Part shown: positions 56,601-64,000 of the stretch, piece after piece
Numbering within the stretch: position 1 is the first letter of the stretch
Layout: each line of letters begins with the position of its first letter
DNA from: Bolinopsis microptera
Taxonomy: Eukaryota > Ctenophora > Tentaculata > Lobata > Bolinopsidae
Length of the DNA stretch: 64,000 nt
Assembly (NCBI RefSeq): GCF_026151205.1
Contig: NC_087072.1
Span: 18,522,103 to 18,586,102 of the forward strand
Direction of reading: 5' to 3'
Program-made: the position numbers and the translations under genes
The notes under the pieces: model-generated
Database searches by the model: none
Told to the model about the DNA's origin: nothing
Seen by the model: the letters and a program-made list of their open reading frames with translations, nothing else

Positions 56601-59600
56601 TTCAGGTTTCACTAGCAATACATGTTTGTTTCATTTTTCATGCACAAATTCTTCATTATTCATATCTTACTTGCATAACTTTAACAATTCCTCGCTATCA
56701 GTACAAGGATATCAGTGAAGCCCACGAATTAGCGCTGAAAGAGATGTCGCAAAGCGAACAATCTGTGAAGTGTGCATCAGAACAGCTGATTACTCAAAAC
56801 TGGGAGGAAATAACTACCCTAACTGAAAAGTTAAAGGAGGCTAACGAACAAAGACAGAAATATCAAGATCAACTCGATAGGTTCCAACAAAAAGGTGGGG
56901 ATTCTCATCCATATCTTATTTTGTGATATATATTTGTTGATAACCTTATCTGCCACAAATAAAACTGAAGCTTTATTGATACTTCGTATAAAAGATGAGA
57001 ACATATCAGGTGAGACTGAAGTGAGACAATTGAACGGTGCCCTAACAAAGACTCAACATTTGTTGGAAGAAGCTCGTGAGAAGGAAGAAGCAGCGATTGG
57101 TCTTGAGCTTGACATACGTTCTCAGTTCAACAAACTCAGCGCCAGTTACGATGAAGCTCAATCTAGGTAACATGCCTTGTTAATCAATACCAGTACCTCT
57201 CAATTTGAGCAGTTGTTCTCGTGCTTTAAATAAAAATAGGTTGATCACTTTTACGTTGTCTTGAAACTAAACTAAAACCTTTTCAGTATAAGCGAACAAA
57301 GAGAGGAGATGGTTCGTGCTGAATCACAGTTAACAGAGCTTAGACAGAAAACAGTTCAGTATCAAAAACAGATTTCTGACTTGACGTCTGAAAAAACTAA
57401 TGCCGGTTAGTAATTAGTTACCTATATTTAAAGTTTGATATCATTCCTTTTTACTCGGGCAGTGTTCATTGCCACATCGTGATGGAGTCCGCTTATACTG
57501 CAGGCGCGGTGCATTTCTTGTATATAAAGTTTCTTGCACGTACAAATATTTTGCGCGAGTATAGATTTATTTTTCGCGGGTTTTCGAAATCGAACATTGC
57601 CGGTGAGCGGCGATTAGATGGCTGATGAGCCCCCTTTTATTTTTCATCCACACTTTAAAACGTAAATATTTCAGAGGCCCGACTTGGAGAGGACTCCCAG
57701 GTTTGGCATACACAGAGAGTTGGTTTGGAGCAGGAGAGAGATGCTCTGCGTCAACGAGCTGATGATTTGGAGCAACAGAACACGTGCTTACATTCGCAGT
57801 TGGCTACTCTTAGCAAAGGTTTGCAGATTTTTCATGGAATACAGTTTTCCCGTCAATTTATTAATGATCTATTTTTGAAACTTGTAATATTGTTGGACAA
57901 GAAACGGTTCCAATGTGTCCCATGCAGATCTGATGATCGTGAAAATGTTTGAACTATTCAATATTGCTAACATAAGAGTTATGTTTACTGTTATAGAATA
58001 TAATAAGCCTGATAATGACTGTTCCTTCAGACGTAGTGGAGCTACAGAAGGCTATAACAAGCGATGTACCCGACGTTACAGCACAAACTTCTGATAATAA
58101 GTCCACTGAGGAGCTGTGGGAGATTATCAGGTTCGCTAAATTCAAATCTCTGCATCATTTCTCCCTTGTTGTTTTTATCCTTCAAACTGTATCTATATAC
58201 TACCCCTAAAAACTGTTTTCCTCCCTTTAAACTATAATATGTCAGGTATGTGCGCCGTGAGAAGGAGATCTTAGTAACCAAGATGGAGGTAAGTGAGAGT
58301 GAAGCTGGTCGCTTCAAGAACCGCTCCTCCTTCCTTGAGAAACAGTTAGACGAGACAAGGACGTGTCTTGAAGAGGAGAGGACCAGAAATCACTCCTCCG
58401 TCCTGTCTCTCGAAAAACATCAGGTGGGTTGTAATAAATGATAATACCATCAATGTTTAGGGTGAACCATTTTCTTTTTCTATGAATCATTAGACCTGTC
58501 TATTTGATTTAAACGTTATGCCAATAATAAAATCACTCAGGAGTTATTAAAGCAAGTAGAGGAGTCTCAAGCTCTAGCTGAAAGGATAAAACAGATGACG
58601 GAAGATAAGAGCAAACTGACAACTATGACCGGGCTCTTGAAGCAGCAAATTGCAGCATATGACAAACAAGTCAAGCCTCTCAAGGCCCAAAACAGAGATC
58701 TCAACGACAAAATCACTGTCATACAGGTACATGTGTTATTTGTATGTTTACATTTACAATAATCGATCAAACGAACCGTTATTTCCAAAAAAAGAGGATT
58801 TTAAACCAGGAATTCTCCGATGATCACTCAAGTTTTGTGAAGAAATTTGGCTTATTTGTTATTGTGTACACCTATTATAAGCAGAGACAAATCTCTGTTT
58901 TTATGCCAAGTAGCAATGAAATGATTGAAAGTAATGACACCAACGTTTCCCCACAGTCTGAGAAGGAAGGACTTGCTAAGGACGTTGCCCGCTGGTCTAA
59001 CAGGTGTAACGAGTTGATAGAGCAGTGTAACAAGGTGGACGCCAAGGAGTTCGCCCGTCTTCAAGCTGAGAACGGTAAATTGTGGGGGCAGTTGAAGAAA
59101 CGACAAGAGGAGCATAGCGCTGAGTTGGCAACAAGCCAAGAAAATCTGACTAAGCTTGAGGAAGAAAATGGTAGAGTTGCGGAGGAAAAGAGGCAGCTTC
59201 TGGGAACTATCAACAGGTAAATATTACTCTTTCGAATAGATCTTCAGGCTTGTTGAATTATAGAGTCTTGGGGTCAAATATTTATGCCATCATTACGTCA
59301 TTATATAGGGATTCCAAAGTGAAGGTTCAATGGAAAAGACGATAAGTCTTATTATTGCTGATATTTTCTTTAGCATTAAAGCCGACGGAACAAAAATACG
59401 AATGGAGCTGACCAATGTGAGCGCAGAGCTGAAAACTTCAACTTCTCAAGTGACAGTATTCAAAACTGAAACAGAAAAGTTAAAGAAGGAGCAGCAAATC
59501 CTGATGAAAGAATTAGAAGATACTAAAACTAAAATGGATGAACAAATGGAAAGGGATCAACTTGACAAGGACAAGAAGGATAATATAATCAGTAAACTAA

Positions 59601-62600
59601 GAGCGCTTGCCAAGAAATACAAAGGTAATTATTGTTTACTCGTCAAGTTTGAAATTTGAATATTGTGAAACTTTATAAGGAACATTTTCCAGCTGATCTT
59701 CGTCCTTAATAACACGTACGTTCGCAGCTAAATCTGAAGCCCAACCGCCCGCTGATCCCACACCAAACGAGGCTCAAATAAAAGAGCACGAGGAAGATAA
59801 AGATAAGCTCCGCAAAGCTATGGAGGCTTTCAGGACTGCCAAACTCAAGATTGACGGCATGGCGTAAGTTCCTGCATTTTGTCTCTGGAAATTGGAATTG
59901 TTCTGCTTAGATCGGTGTTGCAATTTATAGTCTTCATATTATTCATGTTTTTATAAGATATCATTGTAACATAAGAAATAATTGCAGTACCAAGAACAAA
60001 GAGTTAGAACACGAACTGAGCCAAAGTAACTCCAACACAGAACTTTTAAAATCCGCCCTGGAGTCTGAGAAGACAGAGTTTGAGCATCAGATGGAGAGTC
60101 TCCGTACTATGAACACAGAGCTCAGCTCCAAAGTTGATAAATCAGAGCAGGATAAACTGAGTCTCGCCACAACTATCAGTGTAAGTGGAAGCGTCTGGGT
60201 CGGGACAGAATTTGGGACAACATGATTTTGCAATTTTCTTCGAGATTTTGAATTCCAATACCTCAATTTGGTTCCGTACCATCATCAATTAACTGACTAA
60301 TTGGTTTGTGGGCAAAACGTTCATCCAATCTGTCAAATTTGTGTTAAGAAATTTTCATATTTGAAAATGGGACAGACTTTGGAAAATACACATTTTCGTT
60401 TTGTCAAACTTTCTGCTGTGAGCTTCCTCTGACCGAAATCAAACTTCCAGCACCTCAATCGTGTCATTTGTCATCTATAGTTGACTGACTAATTGGTTGC
60501 AGGTGATAATTTCGGTCAAAACTGTAAAATTTCGGTCCTGGAAATTTCATCTTCAAAAACTGAAAATGGGACAGAATTTGGGACAACATGATTTTGCAAT
60601 TTTCTTCGAGATTTTGAATTCCAATACCTCAATTTGGTTTCGTACCATCATCAATTAACTGACTAATTGGTTTGTGGGCAAAAAATTCATCCAATCTGTC
60701 AAATTTGTGTTCAGAAATTTTCATATTTGAAAATGGGACAGACTTTGGAAAATACACATTTTCGTTTTGTCAAACGTTCTGCTGTGAGCTTCCTCTGACC
60801 GAAATCAAACTTTCAGCACCTCAATCGTGTCATTTGTCATCTATAGTTGACTGACTAATTGGTTGCAGGTGAGAATTTTGGTCAAAACTGTAAAATTTTG
60901 GTCCTGGAAATTTCATCTTCAAAAACTGAAAATGGGACAGAATTTGGGACAACATGATTTTGCAATTTTCTTCGAGATTTTGAATTCCAATACCTCAATT
61001 TGGTTTCGTACCATCATCAATTAACTGACTAATTGGTTTGTGGGCAAAAAATTCATCCAATCTGTTAAATTTGTGCTCAGGAATTTTCATATTTGAAAAT
61101 GGGACAGACTTTGGAAAATGCACATTTTCGTTTTGTCAAACTTTCTGCTGTGAGCTTCCTCTGACCGAAATCAAACTTCCAGCACCTCAATCGTGTCATT
61201 TGTCATCTATAGTTGACTGACTAATTGGTTGCAGGTGATAATTTCGGTCAAAACTGTAAAATTTCGGTCCTGGAAATTTCATCTTCAAAAACTGAAAATG
61301 GGACAGAATTTGGGACAACATGATTTTGCAATTTTCTTCGAGATTTTGAATTCCAATACCTCAATTTGGTTTCGTACCATCATCAATTAACTGACTAATT
61401 GGTTTGTGGGCAAAAAATTCATCCAATCTGTCAAATTTGTGTTCAGAAATTTTCATATTTGAAAATGGGACAGACTTTGGAAAATACACATTTTCGTTTT
61501 GTCAAACTTTCTGCTGTGAGCTTCCTCTGACCGAAATCAAACTTCCAGCACCTCAATCGTGTCATTTGTCATCTATAGTTGACTGACTAATTGGTTGCAG
61601 GTGATAATTTCGGTCAAAACTGTAAAATTTCGGTCCTGGAAATTTCATCTTCAAAAACTGAAAATGGGACAGAATTTGGGACAACATGATTTTGCAATTT
61701 TCTTCGAGATTTTGAATTCCAATACCTCAATTTGGTTTCGTACCATCATCAATTAACTGACTAATTGGTTTGTGGGCAAAAAATTCATCCAATCTGTTAA
61801 ATTTGTGCTCAGGAATTTTCATATTTGAAAATGGGACAGACTTTGGAAAATGCACATTTTCGTTTTGTCAAACGTTCTGCTGTGAGGTTCCTCCGACCGA
61901 AATCAAACTTCCAGCACCTCAATCGTGTCATTTGTCATCTATAGTTGACTGACTAATTAATTGCAGGTGAGAAATTTGGTCAAAACTGTAAAATTTCGGT
62001 CCTGGAAATTTCATCTTCAAAAACTGAAAATTGGACAGAATTTGGGACAACATGATTTTGCAATTTTCTTCGAGATTTTGAATTCCAATACCTCAATTTG
62101 GTTTCGTACCATCATCAATTAACTGACTAATTGGTTTGTGGGCAAAAAATTCATCCAATCTGTCAAATTTGTGTTCAGAAATTTTCATATTTGAAAATGG
62201 GACAGACTTTGGAAAATACACATTTTCGTTTTGTCAAACTTTCTGCTGTGAGCTTCCTCTGACCGAAATCAAACTTCCAGCACCTCAATCGTGTCATTTG
62301 TCATCTATAGTTGACTGACTAATTGGTTGCAGGTGATAATTTCGGTCAAAACTGTAAAATTTCGGTCCTGGAAATTTCATCTTCAAAAACTGAAAATGGG
62401 ACAGAATTTGGGACAACATGATTTTGCAATTTTCTTCGAGATTTTGAATTCCAATACCTCAATTTGGTTTCGTACCATCATCAATTAACTGACTAATTGG
62501 TTTGTGGGCAAAAAATTCATCCAATCTGTCAAATTTGTGTTCAGAAATTTTCATATTTGAAAATGGGACAGACTTTGGAAAATACACATTTTCGTTTTGT

Positions 62601-63856
62601 CAAACTTTCTGCTGTGAGCTTCCTCTGACCGAAATCAAACTTCCAGCACCTCAATCGTGTCATTTGTCATCTATAGTTGACTGACTAATTGGTTGCAGGT
62701 GATAATTTCGGTCAAAACTGTAAAATTTCGGTCCTGGAAATTTCATCTTCAAAAACTGAAAATGGGACAGAATTTGGGACAACATGATTTTGCAATTTTC
62801 TTCGAGATTTTGAATTCCAATACCTCAATTTGGTTTCGTACCATCATCAATTAACTGACTAATTGGTTTGTGGGCAAAAAATTCATCCAATCTGTTAAAT
62901 TTGTGCTCAGGAATTTTCATATTTGAAAATGGGACAGACTTTGGAAAATGCACATTTTCGTTTTGTCAAACTTTCTGCTGTGAGCTTCCTCTGACCGAAA
63001 TCAAACTTCCAGCACCTCAATCGTGTCATTTGTCATCTATAGTTGACTGACTAATTGGTTGCAGGTGATAATTTCGGTCAAAACTGTAAAATTTCGGTCC
63101 TGGAAATTTCATCTTCAAAAACTGAAAATGGGACAGAATTTGGGACAACATGATTTTGCAATTTTCTTCGAGATTTTGAATTCCAATACCTCAATTTGGT
63201 TTCGTACCATCATCAATTAACTGACTAATTGGTTTGTGGGCAAAAAATTCATCCAATCTGTCAAATTTGTGTTCAGAAATTTTCATATTTGAAAATGGGA
63301 CAGACTTTGGAAAATACACATTTTCGTTTTGTCAAATTTTCTGCTGTGAGGTTCCTCCGACCGAAATCAAACTTCCAGCACCTCAATCGTGTCATTTGTC
63401 ATCTATAGTTGACTGACTAATTGGTTGCAGTTGAGAAATTCGGTCAAAAAACTGAAAATGGGACAGAATTTGGGACTCAGGGATGTTTCATCAAAATCAT
63501 AGTTTTATTCGTCCACTGCATGATGTGAAGTTTAACTGCGTCCTGGAGTCAAGTAGAATCGTATAGAAGCTAAAACGTCTAGTGTCTACACAATCTAAAA
63601 CGTCTACACAATCTAAAACGTCTACACAATCTGGCCATACCGCCAAAGCACGACATACTCAACAGGTCGGATAAAATCCATTGTTTACAACGTTTTTCAC
63701 AGGAACTGCAGAGGTCTACAGAGCAGGCGCACACGCGAAACGTGGAAACGAACACGGATATGACAACCCTGGACCAGTTCACTAATACAGGTGACACACC
63801 AACTGCTTCAGTGAAACCCACAGCTTCTGCTTCAGTGAAACCTACAGCATTGGCAG
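50662..63856 (+). CDS. TPR: Nucleoporin TPR (Megator), partial at 3' end
   Basis: Twenty-nine exons join in phase to about 1,677 residues and continue past the window. Exons: 50662-50835, 51344-51600, 51827-51998, 52151-52300, 52404-52583, 52749-52859, 52985-53144, 53354-53547, 53720-53869, 54022-54135, 54309-54440, 54570-54720, 54954-55219, 55356-55628, 55803-55946, 56090-56273, 56416-56564, 56702-56894, 57010-57166, 57287-57405, 57675-57818, 58031-58130, 58246-58423, 58541-58726, 58957-59216, 59374-59624, 59728-59863, 59988-60180 and 63703-63856. Nearly all is heptad coiled coil. Diagnostic TPR blocks are GMSITQMYSAYVEATEQLAL, VARQRDMYRVLLAQAG, NMLLSNLQTIQNNLERQ and EELWEIIRYVRREKEI. TPR builds the nuclear-basket filaments and acts in RNA export and the spindle checkpoint. 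The rod ends near residue 1,626, as in vertebrate TPR, and exon 29 opens the S/T/P-rich tail. The exon 19 acceptor is ambiguous (57010 or 56994). Confidence 0.95.
50894..50985. repeat. Tandem duplication, 2 x 46 bp
   Basis: Two identical 46-bp units (ATATACTTATCAGCTTTCAT ... GGCGAGACG) directly adjoin in the first TPR intron. Confidence 0.95.
60202..63476. repeat. 366-bp higher-order tandem repeat in the last visible TPR intron
   Basis: About nine units with a strict 366-bp period. Each unit is itself two diverged halves that both begin GGGACAGA.TTTGG, share ACTGACTAATTGGTT and end with a GAAATTTTCAT...TGAAAAT block, so the array is a higher-order repeat of two monomers. Two sequence variants mostly alternate (types a-b-a-b-a-a-b-a, judged from paired changes such as TGTCAAATTTGTGTTCAGAA versus TGTTAAATTTGTGCTCAGGA). 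The 60-codon open frames repeated in each unit begin with TTG and are by-products of the repeat. Confidence 0.95.
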
Positions 63857-64000
63857 GTAAGATGAAATGACCCAAAAATTGCGTTTGTTTATCGGGCAGA
63901 ATTGGACAGGGGTGGGTGTTTATGGTATTTTATGATTGAACTACGGATATAACAAGTAATAGGTAGGTTTTGGTGTAACAAACAAAACCATCCTCAGGAT

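Noticed and set aside
60672-63416. Eight equal 60-codon open frames on the plus strand
   Set aside because: They recur every 366 bp, begin with TTG rather than ATG, lie in a TPR intron and are by-products of a tandem repeat.
60202-63476. CRISPR-like array
   Set aside because: The 366-bp units are nearly identical throughout with no unique spacers, and the context is an animal gene intron.

Overview
The window is nuclear DNA from an intron-rich, AT-rich animal genome. The spliced genes have GT..AG introns, mostly 100-600 bp, and encode metazoan-type proteins: nucleoporin TPR, the cysteine-rich DPF-motif protein CDPF1, a WD-repeat protein, and two BK-channel beta-subunit-like membrane proteins. 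Together with abundant miniature elements this suggests a non-vertebrate, probably marine, animal. I cannot name the species from sequence alone.

Layout. 1-7322 (+) is the 3' part of a WD-repeat gene that starts before the window. It converges on the two-exon CDPF1 gene (8195-7653, -). Two paralogous BK-beta-like genes lie on the minus strand at 12037-9442 (376 aa) and 40938-36479 (380 aa). They have almost the same exon plan, an unusual extra hydrophobic segment and PPxY-bearing tails. A probable small spliced gene of unknown function lies at 12925-16034 (+). Between the two BK-beta genes sit three intronless minus-strand genes of one family, a NERD nuclease-like domain joined to an SF1-helicase-like ATPase: NH1 19824-16879 (981 aa, with an added SGNH-hydrolase-like C-terminal domain), NH2 23892-21525 (broken by one frameshift) and NH3 35563-33167 (798 aa). 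NH2 and NH3 are a recent duplication whose flanks were later split by foldback and dispersed repeats. From 50662 to the right edge runs most of TPR (29 exons in phase, about 1,677 residues). Its last visible intron is filled by a 366-bp higher-order tandem repeat.

The non-genic DNA is rich in foldback structures: a 711-bp and a 1.2-kb hairpin element, both bounded by G and C tracts; MITEs; a cloverleaf-like compound hairpin; a perfect 138-bp palindrome; a truncated non-LTR retrotransposon split by what looks like an LTR; and a GC-rich nested inverted-repeat cluster at 45.5-48.6 kb. About 25.8-29.95 kb looks like corrupted low-quality sequence with inflated homopolymers and should not be annotated for genes.

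Most promising for novelty are the NERD-helicase family with its SGNH fusion (possibly a nucleic-acid defence or transposon-linked system), the modified BK-beta paralogs, repeats that disperse perfect RFX X-box motifs, and the TPR intron array in which every unit carries a branch-point/acceptor/donor-like cassette.
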